From contig CAZPWF010000002.1 in NCBI GenBank assembly GCA_964590725.1, positions 39,306-103,305 of the forward strand: DNA of 64,000 nucleotides, in the 5' to 3' direction. The position numbers and the translations under genes are program-made. This stretch comes from CAZPWF01 sp964590725. Its GTDB lineage: Bacteria > Patescibacteriota > Saccharimonadia > Saccharimonadales > JACQNP01. Below the pieces are notes generated by a model. It had not been told where the DNA came from. It searched no databases and saw only the letters and a program-made list of their open reading frames with translations. Positions 8,880 through 17,633 of this stretch are shown in pieces. Position 1 is the first letter of the stretch. Each line of letters begins with the position of its first letter.

Positions 8880-9293
8880 ATGGCAAAGAATAATACTAAT
8901 TTAGCATTGGGCGTAATAGTTGCTGCCGCTGTAGGTTATGCAGCCGGTTTGTTAACTGCGCCAAAAAGTGGCAAGGAAACCCGTGAAGACATAAAAAAAG
9001 TCGCCATTAACACAAAAAGACAGCTAGAAGTTAAGCTAAAATCTTTAAGTGCTGATGCTTCACAGCTGCTTAAAGACGCTAACACGCGCCTGAAGACACT
9101 TTCTGGGGCAGCTAAAACTGAGCTTAAAGAAGCAATCGTACGCGCCCAGATGGCTAAAGATAAGGCCAGAGAGGTATTGAGCGCTCTTCATGAGGGTGAA
9201 GCAGATGACGAAGATCTCAACAATGCGGTTCAAGATTTAAAGACTTCACTTCAACACCTTAAAATCTACGCATCTAAGTCACAAGAAGATTAG
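8880..9293 (+). CDS. YtxH-like stress-type membrane protein
   Basis: A 137-residue protein. The N-terminus has a transmembrane helix (LALGVIVAAAVGYAAGLLTA) directly followed by PKSGKETREDIKK, which is the YtxH/GvpP pattern. The remainder is a long Lys/Ala/Glu-rich helical region (coiled coil). The ATG at 8880 is chosen because AAAGGAG lies at 8865-8871; an upstream in-frame ATG (8838) lies inside the preceding gene and would add 14 unlikely residues. The function of YtxH proteins is not established; they are linked to general stress. Confidence 0.8.
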   Translation: MAKNNTNLALGVIVAAAVGYAAGLLTAPKSGKETREDIKKVAINTKRQLEVKLKSLSADASQLLKDANTRLKTLSGAAKTELKEAIVRAQMAKDKAREVLSALHEGEADDEDLNNAVQDLKTSLQHLKIYASKSQED

Positions 9294-9379
9294 TTAGCTG
9301 TTCGTAAAACCAAAGCGTTGTAATTAATAGTGTCGAAAAGAAGGCGCCAATTGATTAAAATGTAGTAGAGAGGGTATAG

Positions 9380-12300
9380 GTGTCGAAAACTACATTATTA
9401 GCAAGTGACTACGTTCACTTACATAATCATACGCATTATAGTTTGCTTGACGGACTTACAAAGGTTCCGGCATTAGTTGCTGGAGTAAAAGAATTGGGTA
9501 TGAATGCCGTAGCTGTAACTGACCATGGCACGTTATCCGGTATTATTGAATTTTACAAAGAGGCTAATGCTGAGGGTATTAATCCTATACTTGGCATGGA
9601 GGCTTATGTTGCTGCACGCTCAATGCTTGACAAGGAAGCCGGTAAAGATAAAGTCTATTATCATCTTATTATTCTGGCGATGAATAATACTGGATATCAA
9701 AACTTAATGAGGTTAAGTACAGAGGCAAACTTAAACGGTTTTTATTATAAGCCACGTATTGACCATGATCTTTTAGAGCGTTACAGTGAGGGGCTTATAG
9801 TCTTGAGTGGATGTATTGGTGGTGAGGTTGCCGATGCGTTGCGTCAAGAACAGTATGACAAAGCAAAGGAAACAGCAGCGTGGTATAAATCTGTTTTTGG
9901 TGATCGTTATTATCTTGAAGTGCAGGATCATGGTCACCCCGATCACCCTACCCGATGGGACGAACAAGTTAAAGTTAATGAACAAATCTTCTTATTATCC
10001 AAGGAGCTCGATATCCCATGTGTATTAACTTGTGACGCGCATTATCTGAAGCACGAAGATCAAGATGCTCATGAAGTATTATTGTGTGTTCAGACCGGTT
10101 CATTCTTGGCTGACGAAAAACGGATGTCATTAAAGGACATGGAACTCCATTTAACAGATCCGAAGGAGCTCATTGCGAGATGGGGTAAAACGAACCCGGA
10201 TATAATACTCAACACATCTTTAATCTCTAAGCGTTGCCATGTAGATATTGAACTAGGAAAAATTCTTATACCGAAATTTGATGTGCCTAACGGCAAGTCC
10301 GAACAGTCTTACTTAGAAGAATTAGTTTATCAAGGATTGGCTTGGCGTTATGCTGATATCGAAGAAGCCAAAGCGTATAAAATGAGTATCCAAGAAGTCA
10401 AGAAGTTACTTTCAAGACCCGTTTCCGAGAGAGTTAAGTTCGAACTAGGTGTTATTAGCCAGATGGGGTTTAATGGTTATTTTTTGATCATACAAGATTT
10501 TGTAAATTGGGGTAAAGAACAGGGAATCGTGTTTGGCCCAGGTCGAGGCAGTGCTGCCGGGTCGATAATTTCTTATGCACTACGTATTACCGAACTTGAT
10601 CCGCTTAAATATGACCTATTGTTCGAGCGCTTTTTAAACCCAGACCGTATTTCGATGCCTGATATAGACATAGATATTCAAGATTCCAGACGGGACGAAG
10701 TAATTCAATATTGTGTTGCTAAATATGGCGATAGTCGAGTTGCAAATATTGTTACCTTTGGTAAGATGGCTGCACGAAATGCTGTGCGAGACGTAGCTAG
10801 AGTCTTACAGGTTCCGTATGCAGAAGCAGATCGTCTTGCGAAAATGATTCCACCACCAGTCCAAGGAAGACATATTCCGCTACATAAATCACTTCAAGAC
10901 GACAATGATCTGAAAAACGAATACGAGTCAAGTGAGCAGTCTAGAACTATATTTGACCTTGCTGTTCAACTTGACGGAACAATTAGGAGCCACGGTGTTC
11001 ATGCTGCTGGCGTTGTGATTGCTCCTGATGATATCGTAAAGTTTGTGCCTCTCGAAATGGCACAAAAAGGGGTGGTTGCTACACAGTATTCCATGAACCC
11101 AGTAGAAGAACTAGGGCTGTTAAAAATGGATTTTTTGGGCCTCTCTAACCTAACAATTATAAAAAACACATTACGTATTATTAAAAAAGTGTATGGTGTT
11201 GATATAGACGTCAACGCTTTGTCTCTTGATGATAAAAAAACATTTGAGCTTTTGCAAAAAGGTGACACAACAGGAGTATTTCAGTTTGAATCTGCAGGAA
11301 TGAAACGCTATCTAAAAGAATTAAAACCTACTGTTTTTGACGACATTATCGCTATGGGTGCGCTTTATCGACCGGGACCTTTAACGGCTGGCTTAACTCA
11401 AAGATTTATAAATCGTAAGAACAAAATAGAGCCAATATCCTTTGAAGACGAAAGCATGAGGTCAGCGCTTGAATCGACCTATGGTGTTCTGGTTTATCAG
11501 GAACAAGTAATGCGTATTGCTCAAGATATGTGTGGCTTCACTGGCGGTGAAGCGGATACGCTCCGAAAGGCAATTGGAAAGAAGAAACGCGACGTCATGG
11601 CTAAGATGAAGCAACAATTCATTGATGGTGCGATCACAACTTCTGGCGTGACTAAGCAATTGGCCGAAAAATTCTGGAAAGATCTTGAGGGCTTTGCTGA
11701 CTACGCGTTCAATAAATCGCATTCTGCGTGCTATGGTATGATCTCATTTCAAACTGCCTATCTTAAGGCCCACTATCCTTCGGCTTTCATGGCCGCACTT
11801 ATGACGAGTGATTACGATGATACAGATAGGCTGGCAATTGAAATTAATGAATGTAAACACATTGGTATCGATGTATTGCCCCCTGATGTTAATCAGTCTT
11901 TTGTTGAGTTTGCTGTTGTTCCGGAAACTAACCAGATTCGCTTCGGTTTATCCGCGATAAAGAACGTTGGAACAGGTGCCGTTGAAGAGATTTTGCGGGC
12001 ACGAGAAGCTGGTGAATTTGCTTCACTAGAGGACTTCTTTGAACGCGTGAGCACTCGCGTAGTTAATCGTAAGGTACTCGAAAGTTTGGCTAAGTCTGGA
12101 GCGTTCGATGTGTTTCATAACAGATCCTTCTTGCTTCATAATCTTGACGTACTGCTTGCTTATGCGAACAAGGAGCAAAAACAAAAATTGTCTGGTCAAA
12201 CCGATTTGTTTGGGGCAGAAGACGAAGTTACTGTTCGGCCCAAGTTACAGCTACAGGAGCCAACGGAAGAGATTCCGATGCGCGAGCAATTAGTGTGGGA

Positions 12301-12997
12301 ACGGGAGCTGTTGGGTATATATCTTAGTCAACATCCTCTAGAAAACTATAAAGAAATGTTATCAGAGCTAACAGTGCCGCTTATTGATATAAAGCCAGAG
12401 CATGACAACAAAACAGTAAGTGTTGGTGGCGTGATTTTGGAATCCAAGGAAATCACCACTAAAAATGGCCAAAAAATGGCTTTTGTTACCATTGCTGATA
12501 CTGTGTCAGAGATTGAGCTAATCCTCTTCCCAAATATTTATCAGCAGACGATAGGTATTTGGGAGCGTGACCGTGTAGTACTCGCAAAAGGTAAAATAAG
12601 TGCCAAAGATAAAGAAGGCAACGTCACTCAAGAGCTAAAGATATTGATCGATGATGCTCGGGAAATTACTCACGAACAAGCCACAGCTTATCAACCAATT
12701 GGAAAAACACAAAAAAAACCAAAAGCGAAAAAAGCTGTTGAATCTACCTCAAAATCGACAAAACCAGTATCTCCAAAACGCATCTACATACGCATGAAAT
12801 CAAGTGGCGATACAGGTCTTTTAATGAACATAAGAGAAATAATTACAACATCTCCCGGATCCGTGGAGGTTGTTTTGGTGCTCGGAGACGATTCAGATAA
12901 ACAGGCAATCCGCTTACCTCAAAAGACCAGTGATTCATCGGAGGTTATCGAATCTATTAATGCAATAGTAGGCTCCGACAACGTACGTTATATGTAA
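9380..12997 (+). CDS. dnaE: DNA polymerase III alpha subunit
   Basis: Replicative C-family DNA polymerase, 1205 aa. The N-terminal PHP domain (HLHNHTHYSLLDG, VTDHGTLSG, SGCIGGEV, LTCDAHYL) retains its metal-ligand residues. The palm has GPGRGSAAGS and the catalytic PDIDIDIQDSRRDEVI segment. The fingers contain GVFQFESAGM and DIIAMGALYRPGP. The tandem helix-hairpin-helix and an OB-fold (SVGGVILESKEITTKNGQ) follow. A Lys-rich linker precedes the C-terminal domain. It starts with GTG after AGGG at 9371-9374. The stop is 2 bp from the convergent CAP gene. Confidence 0.97.
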   Translation: MSKTTLLASDYVHLHNHTHYSLLDGLTKVPALVAGVKELGMNAVAVTDHGTLSGIIEFYKEANAEGINPILGMEAYVAARSMLDKEAGKDKVYYHLIILAMNNTGYQNLMRLSTEANLNGFYYKPRIDHDLLERYSEGLIVLSGCIGGEVADALRQEQYDKAKETAAWYKSVFGDRYYLEVQDHGHPDHPTRWDEQVKVNEQIFLLSKELDIPCVLTCDAHYLKHEDQDAHEVLLCVQTGSFLADEKRMSLKDMELHLTDPKELIARWGKTNPDIILNTSLISKRCHVDIELGKILIPKFDVPNGKSEQSYLEELVYQGLAWRYADIEEAKAYKMSIQEVKKLLSRPVSERVKFELGVISQMGFNGYFLIIQDFVNWGKEQGIVFGPGRGSAAGSIISYALRITELDPLKYDLLFERFLNPDRISMPDIDIDIQDSRRDEVIQYCVAKYGDSRVANIVTFGKMAARNAVRDVARVLQVPYAEADRLAKMIPPPVQGRHIPLHKSLQDDNDLKNEYESSEQSRTIFDLAVQLDGTIRSHGVHAAGVVIAPDDIVKFVPLEMAQKGVVATQYSMNPVEELGLLKMDFLGLSNLTIIKNTLRIIKKVYGVDIDVNALSLDDKKTFELLQKGDTTGVFQFESAGMKRYLKELKPTVFDDIIAMGALYRPGPLTAGLTQRFINRKNKIEPISFEDESMRSALESTYGVLVYQEQVMRIAQDMCGFTGGEADTLRKAIGKKKRDVMAKMKQQFIDGAITTSGVTKQLAEKFWKDLEGFADYAFNKSHSACYGMISFQTAYLKAHYPSAFMAALMTSDYDDTDRLAIEINECKHIGIDVLPPDVNQSFVEFAVVPETNQIRFGLSAIKNVGTGAVEEILRAREAGEFASLEDFFERVSTRVVNRKVLESLAKSGAFDVFHNRSFLLHNLDVLLAYANKEQKQKLSGQTDLFGAEDEVTVRPKLQLQEPTEEIPMREQLVWERELLGIYLSQHPLENYKEMLSELTVPLIDIKPEHDNKTVSVGGVILESKEITTKNGQKMAFVTIADTVSEIELILFPNIYQQTIGIWERDRVVLAKGKISAKDKEGNVTQELKILIDDAREITHEQATAYQPIGKTQKKPKAKKAVESTSKSTKPVSPKRIYIRMKSSGDTGLLMNIREIITTSPGSVEVVLVLGDDSDKQAIRLPQKTSDSSEVIESINAIVGSDNVRYM

Positions 12998-12999
12998 CT

Positions 13000-13944
13000 T
13001 TAATGAATGAAGCCAACAGTTCTGGTTAGAGTAAGGCCGAGTATTATGAGTGCAACTAGTGTTGTGTCCAGTAGTGGGTGATGGAGTATAAAACGCTCAC
13101 TATCACGCAGTAATCTTCTGAGCTTATAGCCATGCCTGACTAGCATGAATACCACAATTCCACCCGTAATAAAGCTAACTACGGCTAGCGCCCACGGAGC
13201 CTTTCCTTTCGTCAAGGCTTCTATTCTCGTAATAGGTTTCGCAACTCCCAATGTTGCTGACGCAAAATTATCATCAGATTTTTGCTTTATGCTATTTTGG
13301 ATTTGGTTTTGCTGGTTGCTGGCGGGTGATGATTTACTGGCCCCAGCTGTATTAGCGCTTTCATTTTGAGGATTGCCGTACATCGCAACTACAACTGTTT
13401 CTTGACCTGCTTTGTTATAGTTACTGCTATTTGCGTAGCCAAAACCAACATCAACATAATCAGGGTCAAGTAAGTTATCTCTATGTGAAGGGCTATTCAT
13501 CCATCCGTTTACAGTCTCTTTGCTAGTCGTAAATCCATATGCCAGATTTTCACCGGCTTTTATGTAAGAATACCCAGCACCATTTATGAATACCCATGGC
13601 TCTTGGCCATCAGGCGTGTTGTGTGACCAATAGTTTCTATTTGTCATGTCATTAGCTTTAGCCTGTGCTGCTTGAGACAGGGTGTCGTTTATCTTTAGCG
13701 ATGACTTGCCGTGACTCGATCTCTCGCTATTGGTTGCATTTAGTAAACTATCTTTGCTAACTTCAGTTGCATAAGCTAGAGTGCCATGCTTAGGCGTGTA
13801 ACCACTCACAAAAACACTAATGAACAGAATCAATAGCATAGGTAGGTATGGCAAATAGGTATGCACAAATCGTTTTGAACGTTTTTGGTGATGTCCATAA
13901 CGTTTATTTTGTTGGTCGTTTTTATGTTTTACAGCTCTGTGCAC
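13000..13944 (-). CDS. Membrane-anchored CAP/SCP-domain surface protein
   Basis: A 314-residue protein. A basic cytosolic N-terminus is followed by a hydrophobic segment (YLPYLPMLLILFISVFVSGY) acting as signal or anchor. A CAP domain follows (LLNATNSERSSHGKSSLKIND, AQAKANDM, YWSHNTPDGQEPW, GENLAYG, VNGWMNSPSHRDNLLDPDY) with the conserved His/Glu pairs. A Ser/Asn/Gln-rich linker and two more hydrophobic segments near the C-terminus suggest anchoring at both ends. CAP proteins are secreted; a role in contact with other cells is possible but not shown. GTG at 13944 is preferred over TTG at 13959 because a TATAAT box (13951-13956) would overlap the longer reading frame and end 6 nt before the GTG. 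Confidence 0.85.
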   Translation of the reverse strand: MHRAVKHKNDQQNKRYGHHQKRSKRFVHTYLPYLPMLLILFISVFVSGYTPKHGTLAYATEVSKDSLLNATNSERSSHGKSSLKINDTLSQAAQAKANDMTNRNYWSHNTPDGQEPWVFINGAGYSYIKAGENLAYGFTTSKETVNGWMNSPSHRDNLLDPDYVDVGFGYANSSNYNKAGQETVVVAMYGNPQNESANTAGASKSSPASNQQNQIQNSIKQKSDDNFASATLGVAKPITRIEALTKGKAPWALAVVSFITGGIVVFMLVRHGYKLRRLLRDSERFILHHPLLDTTLVALIILGLTLTRTVGFIH

Positions 13945-13950
13945 GGAACA

Positions 13951-13956
13951 ATTATA
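13951..13956 (-). promoter_or_regulatory. -10 box of the CAP-domain gene
   Basis: Perfect TATAAT on the minus strand ending 6 nt before the GTG at 13944; leaderless initiation at GTG predicted. Confidence 0.55.
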
Positions 13957-13968
13957 CAAGCATAAGTA

Positions 13969-14493
13969 CTATTTCGCAAAGTCGCTGACAAATTTAATAT
14001 GATAACCTGCCATAGCGAATGCTTGGATAACATTATAGGATTCTTTTTTCCCCTCCATTGGTATTTCAATAATATCGCTACAGAGCTGCAGCACCTCAGT
14101 TTCTATGCCCTCTACTTCGCGCCCCAATACTAAAGCGATACGGATAGGTGCTGTATAGCTAGGAAGTGGAATTGATCCAGTAGTTTGTTCAAGTGCGCAA
14201 ACAGTATATCCGTCCGATACTAGGCTTGTAATAACGCCTTCAATTTCGGTTTCATGTTCCCAATGTACTGACGACTCGGCACCCAATGCAGTTTTACTAA
14301 TATTGTCATGAACTTTTTTGGCTACGTGAGGTAGTCGAGTATCATTATTTTGTTTAGGGTATGGAGTGTACCCTGTAAGATATACAGATTTGACTCCTAG
14401 TCCGTCGGCTGTACGAAGCAGTGATCCGACATTATGACAACTTCGTAAGTTGTGCGCAATTACTACAAGTGATTTTGAGTTGTTATCATTCAT
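13969..14493 (-). CDS. SpoU/TrmH-family RNA 2'-O-methyltransferase
   Basis: A 174-residue SPOUT methylase that uses S-adenosylmethionine to methylate a ribose in tRNA or rRNA. The three family motifs are present: NVGSLLRTADGLGV (motif 1), IALVLGREVEGIETEVL (motif 2) and IEIPMEGKKESYNVIQAFAM (motif 3), which form the trefoil knot. There is no extra RNA-binding N-terminal domain, as in TrmL/TrmH-like short forms; the exact target is unknown. ATG at 14493 is chosen over the TTG one codon before, because TACACT ends 6 nt upstream. Confidence 0.9.
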   Translation of the reverse strand: MNDNNSKSLVVIAHNLRSCHNVGSLLRTADGLGVKSVYLTGYTPYPKQNNDTRLPHVAKKVHDNISKTALGAESSVHWEHETEIEGVITSLVSDGYTVCALEQTTGSIPLPSYTAPIRIALVLGREVEGIETEVLQLCSDIIEIPMEGKKESYNVIQAFAMAGYHIKFVSDFAK

Positions 14494-14499
14494 CAATAA

Positions 14500-14508
14500 A
14501 GTGTATCA
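14500..14508 (-). promoter_or_regulatory. Extended -10 promoter of the SpoU gene
   Basis: Minus-strand TGA plus TACACT (14500-14505), ending 6 nt before the ATG at 14493. Leaderless transcript predicted. It is back-to-back with the pilB promoter. Confidence 0.6.
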
Positions 14509-14533
14509 TTGTCTTCTCCAACAGCTACGCTTA

Positions 14534-14542
14534 TGCTTTAAT
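14534..14542 (+). promoter_or_regulatory. Extended -10 promoter of pilB
   Basis: TGC plus TTTAAT (14537-14542), ending 7 nt before the ATG at 14550. It supports the choice of 14550 as start. Confidence 0.45.
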
Positions 14543-14549
14543 AAGAGAG

Positions 14550-16163
14550 ATGGCACAAGACGCACGACGAGACGAGGAAACAAATACTCAGCGCAGGGCT
14601 CGAATTCTGGGCTTGGATTATTTTGATACCTCAACAGTCCCTCTAGAACAAAAGGAATTGTTCAAGGACGTACTTGATATCAGTGAACTAAAGTCACTCA
14701 AGATTATTCCAGTTAGAGTAACTGAGCATAGTATTCTTTTTGGCGTCACCAATACTACGTCGCAGCAGACCATGACTACTCTGCGTAATCGTTTCTTGGA
14801 TCAACGAATATCGTTTGCATTGATCTCGGATAATGGATACAGAGATTATATGCGTCTTTACGATCCTCCAAAGCAGGTCGTTTATCATGATATCGCTATA
14901 AATGAAAATGGCGCCCAAGATACGATCGCATCAGTATCGAGTACGCTGGAACAGGTAAAAGCTGGCGACATGCTAGCATATTTGGTACAACAAGCTCATA
15001 AATTGAACGCGTCGGATATTCATGTCGAAACTCAAGTTGATCATGTACGGATCAGATTTCGTATGGATGGCGTTCTTCATCCTATAGCGCTTCTTAATCA
15101 AGAAAAATATCGAATATTAATGTCTGCAATCGCGAGTGCGGGTGATGTTTCCACGGCTTCACCTGATTCTCAACAAGGTCATATAGCACAGCATGTCGTC
15201 ATGGAAGACGGAAGTGAAGTAAATGTTAACCTTCGTCTAGAAACCGTACCTACGGTAAATGGCATGGATATGGTTATGCGCTTATTTAACATGGACCAGG
15301 CCATGTATAACTTAGACAGGCTAAAACTAACTGATCAGGAAAGAGCGGTGGTTGACGATATTATTTCCAAGCCAAGTGGGCTTGTGATGGTTGTTGGTCC
15401 GACTGGTTCAGGCAAAACCACAACTCTTTATTCAATGCTTAACACGCTCAACACCGAAGAGCGTAAGATTATTACTATCGAAGATCCTGTCGAGTATCAG
15501 TTTGCCGGGATTACTCAGATACCTGTAGCCAGTCAGGGCGTACAAGATAGCATTAGTTTTGCTAATAAGTTAAGGGCAGTTTTACGGCTTGATCCTGATG
15601 TTGTTATGGTCGGAGAGATCCGAGACATGGATACCGCCAAAACAGCACTTCAAGCTTCCTTGACTGGTCACTTGGTACTAGCTACTTTTCACGCGTCTAA
15701 CGCCTCAGCAGCGTTAACTAGGATGATGGATGTTATTGGCGAGAATCCGCTGTTCGTATCTGCTATTCGACTTGTCATGGCGCAGCGCTTAGTGCGGTTA
15801 CTGGATGAGACTACAAAACAACCCTATCAGCCGGACGAAGTTACTCTTAGTAAGATACGTGAAGTGATAGAAACTTTACCCGCAAATATTGAAAGACCCA
15901 ATCTAGAAAACCTGCAGTTGTATCGTCCGGGTAAGTCGGCAGATAATCCGTTCGGCTACATTGGTCAAGTGCCTTTACGCGAGCAGTTCATAATGACTGG
16001 TGAAATCAGAAAGCTTTTAGAGTCAGGTCAAAAGGGTCTTGCAGCTCAAACTATCGAGGAAGCAGCCATCAAGAGCGGGATGAAAACCATGCTGCAAGAT
16101 GGAATACTTAAAGTATGCGCAGGGCTAACTACTCTAGAAGAAGTTTACCGCGTTGTAGGTTAA
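14550..16163 (+). CDS. pilB: Type IV pilus assembly / type II secretion ATPase (PilB/GspE family)
   Basis: Hexameric cytoplasmic ATPase that powers pilin polymerisation. The 537-residue protein has a GspE N-terminal domain (about 1-125), then the ATPase: Walker A GPTGSGKTT, Asp box (IITIEDPVEYQ), Walker B DPDVVMVGEIRD and His box TGHLVLATFHASNA. The tetracysteine zinc motif normally following MAQRLVRxL is absent: that region reads RLLDETTKQPYQ and LYRPGKSADNPFGY with no Cys. No pilin, PilC or PilM gene lies nearby, so it is an isolated locus here. The start at 14550 avoids a 43-codon extension overlapping the SpoU gene. Confidence 0.93.
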   Translation: MAQDARRDEETNTQRRARILGLDYFDTSTVPLEQKELFKDVLDISELKSLKIIPVRVTEHSILFGVTNTTSQQTMTTLRNRFLDQRISFALISDNGYRDYMRLYDPPKQVVYHDIAINENGAQDTIASVSSTLEQVKAGDMLAYLVQQAHKLNASDIHVETQVDHVRIRFRMDGVLHPIALLNQEKYRILMSAIASAGDVSTASPDSQQGHIAQHVVMEDGSEVNVNLRLETVPTVNGMDMVMRLFNMDQAMYNLDRLKLTDQERAVVDDIISKPSGLVMVVGPTGSGKTTTLYSMLNTLNTEERKIITIEDPVEYQFAGITQIPVASQGVQDSISFANKLRAVLRLDPDVVMVGEIRDMDTAKTALQASLTGHLVLATFHASNASAALTRMMDVIGENPLFVSAIRLVMAQRLVRLLDETTKQPYQPDEVTLSKIREVIETLPANIERPNLENLQLYRPGKSADNPFGYIGQVPLREQFIMTGEIRKLLESGQKGLAAQTIEEAAIKSGMKTMLQDGILKVCAGLTTLEEVYRVVG

Positions 16164-17296
16164 ACGATTACTTTAGAAATTTCTGGAACCAAACGCTTAT
16201 CAAGAACTGAAGGAATTATCATCTCAGCTGACGGGTTTTCGACAAGGTTGGCAATAACTTCAGCGGCAGCAATCTTGTGTCGATCAGTTATTTTATTTAC
16301 TTTATTATCTAGTGCGCCTCGAAAAATACCCGGAAAGGCCAGGGCATTGTTAACCTGGTTAGGGAAGTCACTCCGGCCTGTCGCTATTACAGCCACACCG
16401 GCCTCTGTAGCTATGTTGGGCATTATCTCTGGAATTGGGTTGGCCATAGCGAATATTATAGGATCCTTGGCCATGGTTTTTATCATATCGGGTGTAAGCA
16501 GTCCGGCTTTACTGACGCCGATAAATATATCTGCTTCTTTAAGTGCGTCTTCCAGGTTTCCGCTTACATTTTTAGGGTTGGTGTAATCAAGTAGCTTTCG
16601 CTTTTCACCGTTCAGGTCGGTTCGACTAGTGCTGACGATTCCTTTACTGTCTACTGCTAAAATTTCTGGATTGGCGTATAGATTAATTAGTTTAATTATG
16701 GCTGTACCGGCAGCTCCAGCGCCTACAACAACAATTTTGCAATTAGCAAGTTCTTTGCCTGTCACTTTCATTGAGTTAATTAGGCCAGCCAGCACGACTA
16801 TGGCCGTACCATGTTGATCATCATGCATAACTGGTATGCTTAGTGCTGCCTTCACGCGTTCTTCAACTTCAAAACAAATTGGAGCAGCAATATCTTCTAA
16901 ATTTATACCGCCAAAGCTCGGTGCGATAGCAGTCACGGCTGCCACGATTTCATCTGCGCTATGGACATCCAGTATTATTGGTACAGCATCAATACCTGCA
17001 AAATGCTTAAACAGCATAGCTTTGCCTTCCATCACTGGAAGTGCTCCGTAAGGCCCAATATTACCGAGCCCCAGCACGGCTGATCCGTCACTAATAACAG
17101 CAACAGAGTTGTTCAGCCATGTATAATCTCGGGTTTCATCAGGATGTTCGGCTACGTAGCTTGATACTGCTCCAACACCCGGGGTGTAATAAGTGCTTAA
17201 TTTATCTTGCGTATCCAGTTTATCTTTAAGGGATACTGAAATCTTACCTTTTAGTTCTTTATGTTTCTTTAATGCTTCTTCTCCAAAATTTATCAC
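16160..17296 (-). CDS. Malic enzyme (NAD(P)-dependent oxaloacetate-decarboxylating malate dehydrogenase)
   Basis: Converts malate to pyruvate and CO2 with reduction of NAD(P). The 378-residue short bacterial form shows YTPGVGAVS, the NIGPYGALPVMEGKAMLFKHFAGIDAVPI region (substrate and metal site, split as NIGPYGALPVMEGKAM and FAGIDAVPI), INLEDIAAP, HDDQHGTAIV, and the nucleotide-binding VVVGAGAAGTA. There is no C-terminal phosphotransacetylase domain. In a genome with little central metabolism it may supply pyruvate or reducing power; that is inference. GTG start lies 6 nt after a TACAAT box. The 3' end overlaps pilB by 4 bp. Confidence 0.93.
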   Translation of the reverse strand: MINFGEEALKKHKELKGKISVSLKDKLDTQDKLSTYYTPGVGAVSSYVAEHPDETRDYTWLNNSVAVISDGSAVLGLGNIGPYGALPVMEGKAMLFKHFAGIDAVPIILDVHSADEIVAAVTAIAPSFGGINLEDIAAPICFEVEERVKAALSIPVMHDDQHGTAIVVLAGLINSMKVTGKELANCKIVVVGAGAAGTAIIKLINLYANPEILAVDSKGIVSTSRTDLNGEKRKLLDYTNPKNVSGNLEDALKEADIFIGVSKAGLLTPDMIKTMAKDPIIFAMANPIPEIMPNIATEAGVAVIATGRSDFPNQVNNALAFPGIFRGALDNKVNKITDRHKIAAAEVIANLVENPSAEMIIPSVLDKRLVPEISKVIV

Positions 17297-17302
17297 CCAA
17301 TC

Positions 17303-17311
17303 ATTGTAGCA
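17303..17311 (-). promoter_or_regulatory. Extended -10 promoter of the malic enzyme gene
   Basis: Minus-strand TGC plus TACAAT (17303-17308), ending 6 nt before the GTG start at 17296. Confidence 0.6.
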
Positions 17312-17317
17312 TTTATG

Positions 17318-17323
17318 TATAAT
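17318..17323 (+). promoter_or_regulatory. Possible -10 box of the 17367 gene
   Basis: Perfect TATAAT, 43 nt before the ATG at 17367, divergent from the malic enzyme promoter. No clear -35 is seen. Confidence 0.4.
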
Positions 17324-17366
17324 GGGGATCTATTGTTAAAAATATGAAAGGAAATAAATAACTAAC

Positions 17367-17579
17367 ATGATAGATCGGGCAGAACTAGGGAAACTTTTAC
17401 AAGAGAGTGCGGTGAGGGCTGAAGATGAGGCTATGAGAGACTACGCTTTGTTAGGTCCAGAATGTTTTGATGATAGCAAAGATAAGGCTAGACAGCTTGG
17501 AATATTTGGTTTACGAGAGGCTCTAGCACAGGGAGGCGATAATGATAATATCTCCTCAGATTTATTAATTGTTGAATGA
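17367..17579 (+). CDS. Small acidic protein of unknown function
   Basis: A 70-residue, Glu/Asp/Ala-rich, predicted helical soluble protein with no recognised domain. AAAGGAAAT precedes the ATG by about 12-18 nt and a TATAAT box lies 43 nt upstream, so expression is plausible. It sits alone between the malic enzyme and rplS. No function proposed. Confidence 0.5.
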   Translation: MIDRAELGKLLQESAVRAEDEAMRDYALLGPECFDDSKDKARQLGIFGLREALAQGGDNDNISSDLLIVE

Positions 17580-17595
17580 AACGTATTAATAACTG

Positions 17596-17624
17596 TTGCG
17601 TCAGATAAGAAAATAGTGTAGGAT
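17596..17624 (+). promoter_or_regulatory. Possible rplS promoter
   Basis: TTGCGT (17596-17601), 17 bp, TAGGAT (17619-17624), ending 9 nt before the rplS ATG. A weak match, but correctly spaced. Confidence 0.4.
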
Positions 17625-17633
17625 AGTTTGGTC

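Noticed and set aside
14421..14549. Extension of PilB by 43 codons into the SpoU gene
   Set aside because: It would overlap the divergent gene and both promoters; 14550 follows an extended -10.
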